Part shown: positions 44,854 to 55,357 of the stretch, in pieces | How positions within the stretch are numbered: the stretch's first letter is position 1 | Layout of the letters: each line of letters begins with the position of its first letter | Assembly (NCBI GenBank): GCA_033297075.1 | Contig: MU858071.1 | Span: 62,001 to 126,000, forward strand | Direction: 5' to 3' | Origin: Rhypophila decipiens | Taxonomy: Eukaryota > Ascomycota > Sordariomycetes > Sordariales > Naviculisporaceae | DNA length: 64,000 bases | The notes under the pieces: model-generated | What the model saw: the letters and a program-made list of their open reading frames with translations, nothing else | Database searches by the model: none | Told to the model about the DNA's origin: nothing | Position numbers and translations under genes: made by a program

Positions 44854-45866
44854 GCTGGGTAGCGGTCTCTATGGAGCTGGATATGGATTATGACTTGTGA
44901 AATATACTTGAGTTTCTTTTATTAATTTGCACTCTCCTTGAAATTACTTCAAATAAGCACCGTTTTAGCAAGTTCATCTTGTCGTACGTTTCTTGGGGTT
45001 TATTGACTGTAGGCTGTTGCCCCAACATTCTGGCAAAACAGCCAAGTTCGAAATTGATACTTGGTACCGTTTCCTGAACGAAACGGTAATTGCACGTGTA
45101 CCATACAAGCTCCGGATACAGAAGCTTCACTCAACTCAACGTCATCATCTTGGTGAGCTCTTTGAGATTCTTCATCCCTACCACATCCGGCAATTCCTCA
45201 GTCCACATAACCTCACCGGCCAGTGATATCGTCAGTTTGTGCATATTGTCATTTCAATTGAGTCCGCATATGAGACCCACCTCGCGGACAATTTCTCATT
45301 TCCAGATACACCCCATATCTGCAAACATATCTTGACACGACCTTCAACTTAATACTCGCCTCGTTGTGAATTTGTGATCCACGGGTCAAATAGGAGGGAG
45401 CTTTATTCTTCAGTCATTCTACCTCGGCCTCAGCAGGAATTGGGTGCTATCTTGTACGGCGGTGAAGAAACGCTACTCCGGCCGTACCTACTTCCCTCGA
45501 ATCCCTCCACCTCCTGGACGCCGGGTAGCCCAAGAATCCATCCGGCTCATCCGAGATCATTTGAAGGACGCACCTATTTGCCAATCCTTGGAGTTGGTTC
45601 TCTTTCCTACCTACTTATCTATTGAAATCAACCAAACCAAGCAACCACACATACACAAGCTCGACTCGTCCTAAAATCCAGAAAGGAGAAAAAAGAAAAT
45701 CGCACCATCTAAAATCATCAAAAAGGCAAAGCCTTACTCACCGAACCAAAACCCACAGCCAACCAATTTCTCATCAATCTTCTTCTCCCCTTCGCAAAAG
45801 AAGGAGAAGAAGTGCAACCCAAGGGGCCAAAAAAAAAAAGCCAAAATTCTAGAATCAGCCGGCGAA
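44854..45866. other. Intergenic region with a short hairpin
   Basis: One kilobase between two + strand genes. A perfect 8-bp inverted repeat (TACCGTTT and AAACGGTA, loop of eight bases) is at 45065-45088. Just before the next gene there are A-rich runs. I see no additional gene. Confidence 0.5.
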
Positions 45867-46049
45867 ATGGTGCGAGGAGGAGCCCTAGCCCCCTGGACAT
45901 ATGGTCCCCGACGGAGGCGATCCCCGCGCTTGATCCTCGTCTGGATGGGCACCTTTTTGTTTATTCTTTTCATGACTTGGTGGATTTCTAGTCGGAGGCG
46001 GGAGAGTCTCGCTTCTGCTGCTGCTGCTGGGCTTGGGGAGGATGAGTAG
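45867..46049 (+). CDS. 60-residue single-span membrane microprotein
   Basis: A short open frame begins with a good context start (GCGAAATGG). The protein is MVRGGALAPWTYGPRRRR, a membrane helix (LILVWMGTFLFILFMTWWIS), then SRRRESLAS and an Ala/Glu/Asp tail. Positive charges on both sides of the helix leave topology uncertain, although the RRRR cluster before the helix is the larger. The order of basic cluster, helix and acidic tail, and the absence of stop codons in a short GC-rich frame, support a real gene. I do not recognise the family, and without homologues the call stays moderate. Confidence 0.5.
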   Translation: MVRGGALAPWTYGPRRRRSPRLILVWMGTFLFILFMTWWISSRRRESLASAAAAGLGEDE

Positions 46050-47488
46050 ATGGTTCTTTGGAGAGGGTCACGATTGGAGGGGATGGGGCTGTTGAATGTT
46101 TGGAGGGTGCTTCGAGGATGGTTGGGGCTGCTTAATAGAGCCTCGATGCGATGGGTATGTGAGTGTGGTTAACTTGGTTTTTATTGCATGTGAAGCTGTG
46201 CGGCCTGATAAGAATGAGCAGCAGTGTTTTGTGTCGATTCACCTTTTCTTTTGGTTTCAAAAATGGGAGCTACATCGATGCTTTTCTTTTCTCGAGGCAT
46301 CAATCTTTTTGCTTTCTCAAGGATGGGATACCTCCTTGGGCACCTACCTTTCTTTCTTGTTATAACACGAGGCAGGATAATGGGTGGGCTGGCTGAGCGA
46401 AGGATGGATGGAATGGCAAGATCGTTCAGTAGCAGGTCCTCAATTTGTGGCCCTGAAAAGGGTAGGTCTAAATGGACAGGGAGTTTAATATCAAGTCCGT
46501 CCTGGGTTAACTTGGTCTACGACCTTGTGAACTCGGGCAACTGGAACTAGAAGGAAAAGATGAACTTGGAGCTAGCTGACTTTCACTCAACTGAGTTGAA
46601 CACCATGTAATTCTATGATTATGTATATAGTACCGTCACGACGGGTTTCTAACAAGACCAGGTAAATTCAGGCCAGGCGAACGCAAAACAAGTCAAGGGC
46701 GCTGAAAAAACCACCAAAGTGAAGTCAAGTAGGCTTAGTCTAGGACGGACCTTGATTCTAAGATATAATCCATGTATTGCCATCGACCCTTCCATTTTTC
46801 AAAATAGCCGGACGAAACGTACTGGCCGACGCGTTGGGTGAATGGAGTAGTGATTGAATGATTTGTGTGTGTGCGTGTGATGGGCGATGGGCGATGATGA
46901 CCTCTGGTACTCACTGCTCTTTGCCATCACTGCTAACTGGCCATCAGTTATCTTCACAACGCATGTCAAGTGTCAATAGGAAGGCCACTGGGGTCCCAGA
47001 AAGGCCGTTTGGTCTCTGGGAGAGTCTTTACTTGCAGCATCAGGTATCGGTTTTAAAAGACAACTGAAGTCAATGATTAGATCCTGTCAGGACGACATTA
47101 CGGTTGGTATTGTGTCTGGTTCACACAATGCCCTTGTCAGGGTTTGGGTTATGTGTGGGAATCGAAAGCGCTCCATTGACAGTCTCCACCCCCACTCTCA
47201 CTCCAACGACTTGCCCCTCTTGCCCCTCGTTCCAAGAACCCCTCCTTCATCAAGAGGCATAAAGATGGAGGTCGGAGGATCAAGACAGCTCTTATGGATA
47301 TGTAATAAAAGTATTAGGAGGGCCAAGTACACCCTATCACCAGGTAGTAAAAAGATCGAGGAAAATGTCCAATAGCCAGGCAGTCTGGCTGTCTTGGCTC
47401 ATAGCAACCGTAGAAGTGGAACTATAACAAAGCCATTCATCCGTCATCCACCTCTCCATCCAAGCTCCCAGTAATTCCCATCTTTTGA
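46050..47488. other. Intergenic region
   Basis: 1.4 kb without a recognised gene. Frames such as 46224-46550 and 47073-47375 have no domain. The stretch holds the 3' end of the microprotein gene and the upstream region of UreG. Confidence 0.5.
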
Positions 47489-47495
47489 TATAAGG
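47489..47495 (+). promoter_or_regulatory. TATA-like box upstream of UreG gene
   Basis: TATAAGG lies about 215 bases before the UreG start, followed by a CT- and CA-rich leader that ends in AAAAATACATCACCAAAAATGG. Position and flanks suit a core promoter. This is inferred from sequence only. Confidence 0.35.
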
Positions 47496-47708
47496 CTCCA
47501 ACCGGCTTTGCTTTCTCGCCCGGGTTACCTTTCATCAACCATCTGCCATTAGCTCAGTAACAACATTTCATCCAGCTTCCGCAGTCATTGTCCGCAGATC
47601 GGGTCATCCGGTAACTATCGGCTCTCCAACCAAGAACAAGAATAACCCCTCAACTACCGGTAGGAGCTATCTCTCCATCTACCAAACAACAAAAATACAT
47701 CACCAAAA

Positions 47709-48641
47709 ATGGCAACCCACTCTCACGACGGGATCAACTTCCACGCAGCGCACTCCCACGAAGGCGGCTTCAATGCCGCCGACCACGGACACACGCATGA
47801 GATCCTCGACGGCCCAGGGTCCTACCTCGGGCGGGAAATGCCCATCGTCGAAGGCAGAACATGGCAAGATCGCGCCTTTACAATTGGAATTGGCGGGTAA
47901 GCCCTTCTCCCCCATCTCACCACCTATCCATTCACCATTTCCCCTTTATATCCAGCACTTTCAACTCCAACGAATAACTAATAAAAGATGTGAAAAAAAC
48001 ACAGACCAGTAGGCTCGGGAAAAACAGCCCTAATGCTATCCCTCTGCCTGGCCCTGCGCCAAAAATACTCCCTAGCAGCAGTAACAAACGACATCTTCAC
48101 CCGCGAAGACGCAGAATTCCTGACGCGGCATAAAGCCCTACCGGCTTCCCGAATCGTAGCAATCGAAACAGGCGGATGTCCCCACGCAGCGGTGCGCGAG
48201 GATATCTCGGCTAACCTCGCAGCCCTCGAAGACTTGCACGCCAAATTCGACACGGATTTACTCTTGATCGAATCCGGCGGCGACAACCTGGCGGCGAATT
48301 ACTCGCGCGAACTAGCGGATTACATTATCTACGTGATTGATGTTAGTGGGGGTGACAAAGTCCCCCGAAAAGGAGGACCGGGGATTACACAGAGTGATTT
48401 GTTGGTTGTTAATAAAACGGATCTTGCCGAGGCGGTGGGTGCTGATCTGGGGGTTATGGAGCGGGATGCTAGGAAGATGAGGGAAGGTGGGCCGACTGTT
48501 TTTGCGCAGGTTAAAAAGGGCGTTGGCGTGGATCATATTGTCAACTTGGTATTGAGTGCTTGGAAGGCGAGTGGTGCTGAGGAGGTTAGAAAGCTGGCTG
48601 GTGGGCCGAGACCGACCGAGGGGTTGGACGAGTTGGTTTGA
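47709..48641 (+). CDS. ureG: Urease accessory GTPase UreG
   Basis: Two exons, 47709-47896 and 48005-48641, with a 108-nt GT-AG intron, give 274 residues. UreG is the SIMIBI-class GTPase that delivers nickel to urease together with UreD and UreF proteins. The first 31 residues contain eight His (HSH, HAAHSH, HGHTH) and could hold nickel, as in eukaryotic UreG proteins. [13 protein letters not shown] is the Walker A loop, split by the splice site. [31 protein letters not shown] (with the metal-binding Cys-Pro-His) and [16 protein letters not shown] (switch region) follow. VVNKTDL is the guanine-specificity motif. [19 protein letters not shown] is also typical. Length and all motifs are complete. 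It reads as an intact gene, so the host is expected to use urea as a nitrogen source. Confidence 0.95.
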
Positions 48642-48916
48642 TATCGCTAGGGCTTTCGATTATGTTCTGGGGAGTGCATGATACAGTAAACGAGGAAATG
48701 AAAGACATGATCGTTCAGCAAACATCACAAGGACGCGCGAAGATGTCTTGATGTCGAATGATTGGATCGTCTATGTGGTCAAGGAAATATACTCAAGAAT
48801 TCTTTTTATTCTCATAAAACGCCATTCATTATCAAGAGGGAAAATGCCCAGGCCAAAAATAGGTCTATGCTATCTCGGCATGTCACATGTAAGCCTTCAT
48901 ACCAATACCCAACTAT
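48642..48916. other. 3' region between convergent genes
   Basis: The 275 bases between the UreG stop and the TSR1 stop contain both 3' ends. No feature is recognisable. Confidence 0.5.
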
Positions 48917-51459
48917 CTACTCAGCATCCATGGCATCATCGTCATCATCCTCTGAATCAGCAGCAACCGGTACAAAGTCTCTATCAAGCAAGACCCCCTG
49001 AAGCGGCTTCGACTCGCGCGGCCACACCCGCTTGTACAAACTGACACCGACCGAGTCCTGCGGGTTAATCCGTCCATCAAACGTGACCTTGAAGTAGCCG
49101 TGCGTACCAAGCGGTTCCTTGATGTAACCACTACGGCCTCTCTTGGTCCACATCGGCAGCGCCTTGAACCACTCCACGTCCTCACGGTTAAAGAACATGT
49201 ACCGCACCGTGACGAGCGTCTTGTGGATGTGGTAAGGGTGGCCGGTGAGGATGGCTCTCTTAGCAATGACACGGGACGTTGACGGGGGAAGGGATGTCCC
49301 CGTGCCAACAAGAGTCAATGGTAGCTGGCTGATTTCTTCCTCGGTAGCCTCGGGGTCGGGCACGGTCCTCTTGAAGAAGAGCGCTGGCACGGCGCCCCAT
49401 GTGACGGGCCCCATAAAGCTCGCCACGGCGGACTGGCCCGGGTGAAGATAGCGGCAGTACTTGTGGACGTCGTTGGGCGTGTTACCGCCCTGGGAGAAAA
49501 TGGGGTTGATGACAAATCTCCTCGGACCACACTGCATGATCAGCTCCTCCTTCGCCTTGATCGACTTGGGCGTGTCCGAGCTGAGGTTGATGAGGAAGTT
49601 GACAACAGTCCGCTTCTGCTCATGTCTCAAGAGCGAGACGAGTGTGAGAGGTACCTGTGGGCTGTACGACTCTCGGAAAGTTGCCGGCAGGCCTTTGATG
49701 TAGACGTGGACACGGGTGCCAGGGGCGACGCCACCAACGAGAGCTTCACGGGCGGCCCTAACCCTAGATGCCTGGTAGTCTTGAATCTGCAGTAACCGCG
49801 TATAATCCTCTGGCCGATGTGCGCGATCTTCGTCCTCTAACCAAGGGCTTGTCCGTAACGACTTGAGACCTCTGTATTTCGCCAGTCTCTCACGGGCAAG
49901 AACGTTGGGATGAAGTTCGATCTCGTCGGGGAACTCTAAATCATCTTCCGCATCGGTCCTTTTATTTTTTCGGTATGCCTCAAGCTGCATGGCGTCTTCG
50001 TCCTGGTCGGGCTCGATGAACATTACGGATTTTGCGTATTCGGAAGGGCCAGCGCCACCCTCCGTCGGCGCATACCCTTTGAGGCCCTCCTCGCCGTCCT
50101 CGGGGCCCGCTGGAGTCTCATCCGCATCCTCCATGTCGTAGTCCTCCAGGTCTGATCCTGAGTCGGATAAATCTCCCTCATCACCACCCAGGAACCAGGC
50201 GGACTGATATTTAGATGTCCCCTTTGGCAATTTCTTGGGCGCTGTGTATGCCTCGGGCTCCTCCTCCGAGAAGTAGTGATGGTCGTCCAGCAATACGCCC
50301 TTCTTTGGTGCCTCGGGTTCCATATCCGCATCGTCCATCACAATCTCCTCTGGTGCAAGCTCGGCAACATCGTCCCTGTCCTCGGTGGGTGTCTCGAGGA
50401 CCTCCTCTGTCGTCGCCTCATCCATGGTCATTTCGTCACCCTTCTTTTTCCTCGTCAAGAGTGGCGCTGCTGTGATTTTCTCAATCTGGAAAGCCCCAAA
50501 ATCACCGACCTGGACTAGCCGGTCCGCCTTTAACCCCTTGCCCCTGACAACGCCGGTCAGAACCGTGACGTCGGATTCCAGACTGGGAAATTCGACATGC
50601 TCAACCAACATCCAACTCCTCTCGTCTCGCCATCTTATTCCTTTTGGTGTGGCGCTGCACAATGAGCGCATCAGGTTGGAGCATTCCTGCCTGTTGTCGA
50701 GGCTGTAGACCTTCTCCTGCTCAGGGTGAAAATGGGTAATGTATGACTTGAGCGACGAGACAACCGACTGCCTTTGCTTCGCAGGCTCAATGTTGTTAAG
50801 ACCTTGTACGACGGTGAAAACTGTAGACAAGCCCTGGCCCTCGATACTCCGCAAAATCAGTTCACCCAGCTCGTCGACCTCATCCTCGGCAGAGAGAACC
50901 AATACGACAAAGTCAGCAACCTTGGCGGCGTCCAGGCATGCTGTGAGGTCTCGTTTTAGCGGAAAGTATTGTATTTTTTGCTTGAATCGGTCCACCGACA
51001 CTCGAAAGGCGCTCTCGGGGACGTCAACCTCGAGATCGACACTGTCATTCAGGCTCTGGATGGCAGCCACCGTGTCGCAGCCGCCGCAGAGGGGAATAAC
51101 TGCAACATTTCTGGGTGCTCCATCCTTTCCTACAAATAAAGATGCCTCTCTTTGGTGTTCTTTATGCTTCTCCAGCTGCCGTTGCTTGTTCTGGTTCCTC
51201 CGGTCGAGTTTAGACATGACTTGCTGGTGGGGGGTCTTGCGCAATCCCTTTTCGCTGGAAACCTTGCCTATAAATCAACCATGACGCAGGTCAGCCAGAG
51301 ATCATATATACACCCAGGATTGTCGTATTCCCTTCGGCGTGACTCACCCTTTGCGGCATCTCGGATAGCCCCCTTGGTTGCCTTTCGCGACTTGAATGCC
51401 TTGTGCGACGTCTTGGTCGTGGGCCGATGGGAATGGCCCGTGGCCACTGCGCCAGGCAT
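48917..51459 (-). CDS. TSR1: 40S ribosome maturation factor Tsr1
   Basis: Two exons, 51459-51348 and 51267-48917, with an 80-nt GT-AG intron and a GCTGAC branch, give 820 residues. Tsr1 is a GTPase-like but inactive factor bound to late 40S precursors. The N-terminus carries the family signature: TGHSHRPTTKTSHKAFKSRK, then KLDRRNQNKQRQ. A degenerate G-domain follows (VAVIPLCGGCDTVAAIQSLN), then VLVLSAEDEVDELGE. The AARP2CN region starts around SWMLVEHVEFPS. An acidic stretch follows (residues about 260-430). The C-terminal DUF663 part holds QDYQASRVRAAREALVGGV, VIAKRAILTGHPYHIHK and VRYMFFNREDVEWFK, and the acidic end DSEDDDDDAMDAE. Length matches the yeast protein (about 790). The gene shares a 387-bp promoter with UTP7 on the other strand. 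Confidence 0.95.
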
Positions 51460-51846
51460 CTTTGCGTCGCCTCCGGCTTTGAATCTGAACGGAAGAGAAG
51501 CCACTTTGGAAAAAGTCGAGAAAGCAGACTGTATCTTCTGCAAGAACCCTTTTGGACCTGAAATCTGAGTGTAAATATTGAGGGGCGATAGCGGGGCATC
51601 AACTATTTTTTGACCTTGTGTGGGATATCTTATCGCAATCAGTCGGCTTGTGGGGCCAATGGATAAGCTGCTCTTCAACTTTTTAGTGGACCCATCTCCC
51701 ATGGTCAAAAAAAGAGTTGGCTTTGGCTGTAAGGGGTTCATTGCGACAACCACCAAGCCGCGTCCCAAGGTCAGAAGTTAGCGGACTTGCAACCCATCAC
51801 CAACTGGCTACGGATATCTCAATTGCTCCCGAAATTATTGCACGTT
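51460..51846. promoter_or_regulatory. Bidirectional promoter between TSR1 and UTP7
   Basis: 387 bases separate the two start codons, both for small-subunit ribosome assembly factors. A GCGATAAG-like sequence (minus strand, near 51630) resembles the yeast PAC motif core, though with A in place of G at one position. Shared control is likely from arrangement and function, but no binding site is proven. Confidence 0.5.
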
Positions 51847-53624
51847 ATGGACGTCGATACAGTCGATGCGCCCCTCGCCAGGGTCCAAAACGAAAATGGC
51901 GCCGTTGCCGTCACTGGCACCAGAACCCAGCTCCGGTCAAAGAAAGAGATCGAGAGCCAGCGGCGGATCAAGCAAGCGCACAAGGCCTACGGTCGTGGTT
52001 CAAGGATTGACGTGAGGGGAATCAGGGACAAGAAGCTCCGGCGCAACCTGAACAACCTCGAGAACAAATACGAGACGGCTGCTCTCAAGGCAAAAGAAGC
52101 CGAGATTCTCCTGGAGAACCAGGGTGGTTTTCTCGAGCCCGAGACCGAGCTCGTAAGCTGCTCCTCGTCTCGGCACGCTTGATTGGTGATGCTAACGAGC
52201 ATGAGTAGGAACGCACTTACAAAGTTAGACAAGATGAGATCCAAAAAGAAGTCGGCATCGAGGTGGCGCAGAAGAGATTCGACCTCAAGCTCGACGCCCT
52301 AGGCCCGTACGTATGCGATTTCACCCGCACCGGACGCAATTTGTTATTAGCGGGCAGAAAGGGGCATGTAGCGACGATGGACTGGAGGGAAGGCAAGCTC
52401 GGGTGCGAATTACAGCTCGGCGAGACCATACGAGATGCCCGATGGCTTCACAACAACCAATATTTCGCCGTCGCGCAAAAGAAATACGTCTATATTTACG
52501 ACCACAGTGGTGTCGAGCTCCACTGTCTCAAAAAGCACGTCGAGGTCTCCCATATGGAGTTCCTACCCTATCATTTCCTCCTGGCCACTTTGGTAAGCAC
52601 CGCCACCATAACCACAACCACCATGACCTGCTCAATCTGACCTCCTCTTCAGGGCATAAACGGACAACTAAAATACCAAGACACATCAACCGGCAATATC
52701 GTAGCCGAAATACCAACGAAAATGGGGACTCCCGTGTCCCTCACACAAAACCCATGGAACGCGGTCCTCCACGTAGGCCACCAAAACGGCACAGTAACGC
52801 TGTGGTCACCAAACTCGACCGAACCGCTAGTCAAGCTCCTCGCACACAGAGGGCCCGTCCGATCCCTCGCCGTAGACCGCGAAGGTCGGTACATGGTATC
52901 CACGGGACAAGACAATAAAATGGCAGTCTGGGACATCAGGATGTTTAAAGAAGTAAACAACTACTTCACCCGGTCCCCAGCTTCCTCCGTTGCAATCTCA
53001 GACACTGGCTTAACTGCAGTAGGATGGGGCACCCACACAACCATCTGGAAGGGCCTGTTCTCCAAAGCAAGCGCCACCCAAGAAAAAGTCCAAAGTCCGT
53101 ACATGACATGGGGCGGAGAAGGCCGGACCGTCGAGCGCGTGAAATGGTGTCCATTCGAAGACGTCCTCGGCATAAGCCACAACAAAGGATTCTCCTCAGC
53201 CATTATCCCTGGAGCAGGAGAGGCTAATTACGATGCTCTGGAAGTCAACCCACTCGAGACCAAGAAACAGAGACAGGAGGGAGAAGTCAAGGCCCTGCTC
53301 AACAAGCTCAGACCCGAGATGATTGCTTTGGATCCCAACTTCATCGGCAACTTGGACCTGCGGTCGGATCAGCAGAAGAGGGCGGAGAAGGACCTGGACG
53401 CTGCGCCGGTGGATTCCGTCGAGGAGATGCGTAATAGGGCCAGGGGCAAGAATACCGCACTGAAGAAGTTCTTGAGGAAGCAAAAGAAGAAGAATATCAT
53501 CGATGAGAAGAGGGTCAAGGTCGAGGAGATGCTCAAACGGCAGCAGGACAGGACGGACGAGAAGCACGCCGAGAAGGTGGAGGAGCTGGGGCCTACTCTG
53601 GCGCGGTTTGCGAGGAAGCAGTGA
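51847..53624 (+). CDS. UTP7: U3 snoRNP / SSU processome protein Utp7 (WDR46)
   Basis: Three exons: 51847-52152, 52209-52592 and 52653-53624, giving 553 residues. The introns are 56 and 60 nt with GTAAGC donors. Utp7 is a nucleolar WD-repeat component of the SSU processome that acts in 18S rRNA maturation. The N-terminal helical part has RGIRDKKLRRNLNNLENKYE, followed by ALGPYVCDFTRTGRNLLLAG, the start of the beta-propeller. WD-like repeats include AHRGPVRSLAVDREGRYM and MAVWDIRMFKEV. The BING4CT domain has KWCPFEDVLGISHNKGFSS, IPGAGEANYDALEVNPLE and KRRK-like basic helices. The C-terminal coiled-coil is Lys/Arg-rich (KKFLRKQKKKNIIDEKRVK). Start 51847 gives MDVDTV; the frame continues upstream without an ATG. 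The gene is head-to-head with TSR1 and convergent with PTH2. Confidence 0.95.
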
Positions 53625-53936
53625 TAATAGAAGTAGAAGAAAATGATACCCAGGATCAGTTTGTAGTAGTGATAATGAATAGAAACGCCGTTTCGCTGAG
53701 CTGTTATGCTTGCTATGTATTATTATCCTTGTGTCCTGTGACAAGTACTCGGTCCGTCAGCCGTCTATATCGCTCTTGTTACGACAATGATCCTCTATGA
53801 TTTCGCCTACCTCGCCCATATGTTTTTCATGAACTCACTCATTTATCCGTCCCAGTTCAAGGGAGAAATGGGGTTTCCCGGATGAAACCCCCACTCCATG
53901 TTCAATATCCGCCAAACCGACAAGGAAACCTTTGCC
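53625..53936. other. 3' region between convergent genes
   Basis: 312 bases separate the UTP7 and PTH2 stop codons. No feature is evident. Confidence 0.5.
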
Positions 53937-54728
53937 CTACAGCAGCTTCAAACCCCCAGTGATCAAATCGACTCTACTCTTGGGCGCAGGCCCAACACCC
54001 AAAACAGTCATGCTCCCCGCCTCGATCTGTGTTCGTCCAGCATCAATAATCGCCTCGGCCGTGACACCCAGTGATCTCGCTTTTTGTTGGAGGGCAACAA
54101 GTTCCTCTTGGGACTTGACTTGCACGGCGATTTTAGCCTGGCCGCGACGTTCCCACTGGCGGAGGAGACGCGCCTCGGGGCAGGTTTCGCCTTTCTTTTG
54201 GGCGGCGCGGAGGAGGGTCTTGTAGCAGGCCAGGGTTGCGTGGGAGGCTTGGGCTGCTATTTTGCCTAGAGTTCACGAATCTTGTGTGAGTGAAGAGCCT
54301 AGGTGGTCAGATGGGTGAGAGGAAATTGACCTACCCTTGGTCATGCCCAAATCCGTCCGTACAACCAAGACGAGCTTGCATTCTTCATTATTGTTCTCTG
54401 GCTCGGCAAGAGCAGCCGGCTCTTTCTCTTTTTTGCTGCCCTTTGATGCAGCAGAAGCTGAGAGTCCCTGTCTTCGGTCAGCTTCCGCGCCATTGGCCCA
54501 GTTGGGCGCGTGGTCGAGGATGGTGTCGGCTTCGTCAATGTCGGATTCTTCGCTCTCGAGGGGGTCGTAGAGGTTGGCTTTGCGCTCCTCTGCTAAAGCG
54601 GGCGAGATGAGGTATCCCCTGATCGAATAGACGCCGAGGAGGAAACCCGATAGGAAGGTTACTAGGCTTGTGGATATGACTATTGCTTGGGAGGATATCG
54701 AGAGACTTTGGCTGTGTAAGTCGGCCAT
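53937..54728 (-). CDS. PTH2: Peptidyl-tRNA hydrolase 2 (Pth2)
   Basis: Two exons, 54728-54335 and 54265-53937, with a 69-nt GT-AG intron, give 240 residues. Pth2 frees peptides from tRNAs that drop off ribosomes. It is anchored on mitochondria through an N-terminal helix, here AIVISTSLVTFLSGFLLGVY (residues about 14-33). A linker with acidic and Lys-rich sequence follows. The Pth2 domain has CKLVLVVRTDLGMTKGKIAAQ, SHATLACYKTL, VALQQKARSL and AIIDAGRTQIEAGSMTVLGV, and ends GPAPKSRVDLITGGLKLL. The catalytic-site Lys and His sit in the KGK-AAQASHA block that the splice site interrupts. The frame stays open upstream to an ATG at 54935, discussed as a possible longer form. The gene diverges from the nicotinamide riboside kinase gene. 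Confidence 0.93.
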
Positions 54729-55357
54729 TTTGAGAGCTGCTGATGGACGCTTGAAGAGGGAAAATGCAGGGCGCGTCCAGGTGGGAAGGCCTATTGATGA
54801 GTAATATCGTGATTGGTTCTTCTTAGAGACCTCTTTTTGCTGCGAAAATGTAGGCAATACACATGCAATGGCTGCTGGAGTTTTGTTAGTCCTTGTTTTG
54901 GAAATGAGAAATCGTAGGTTTCGGGCTGGAGTCATGGTCCCATTGTCCCGGACTTGAGATGACGTCCCATTTTTTTGCCTTGCCCAGGTGGATTGAATCG
55001 AGCTGCTAAAAAAAAGGGGCTAGCTTCAACGGCGCTTTCAGCCGCCCTAACCGCATAGGGATAGGTGAGCCGCGCCAGCGCCGGGAGCTGATGCAACCTG
55101 GCCCTGTGAGGGGTTCTTCAGTGGGGTGACCTCGACTTTCCCCTGATGAGGGGCACCCAGTCAACGTGATAATGCTCACTCACCATATCAACAATCAAAT
55201 TATTCTAGAGCTTATTTAGAACAAAATTCTTCTCAAGCAAATCTTATAAACCATGAAGTTTGCTGCTAGGACTATGACGAGGCTCTTATAGAATAAGCAA
55301 GCCACTTCACCAAGACGACTCCAGATTCACCACCAACCCAGCAAGGCTCGCATCACG
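54729..55357. other. Divergent promoter region of PTH2 and NRK1
   Basis: About 630 bases between the start codons of two divergent genes. The 54729-54935 part is an open extension of the PTH2 frame (see finding). A tiny frame ATG-GGA-CCA-TGA, whose start lies five bases upstream of 54935, ends across that ATG. The remainder shows no gene. Confidence 0.5.
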
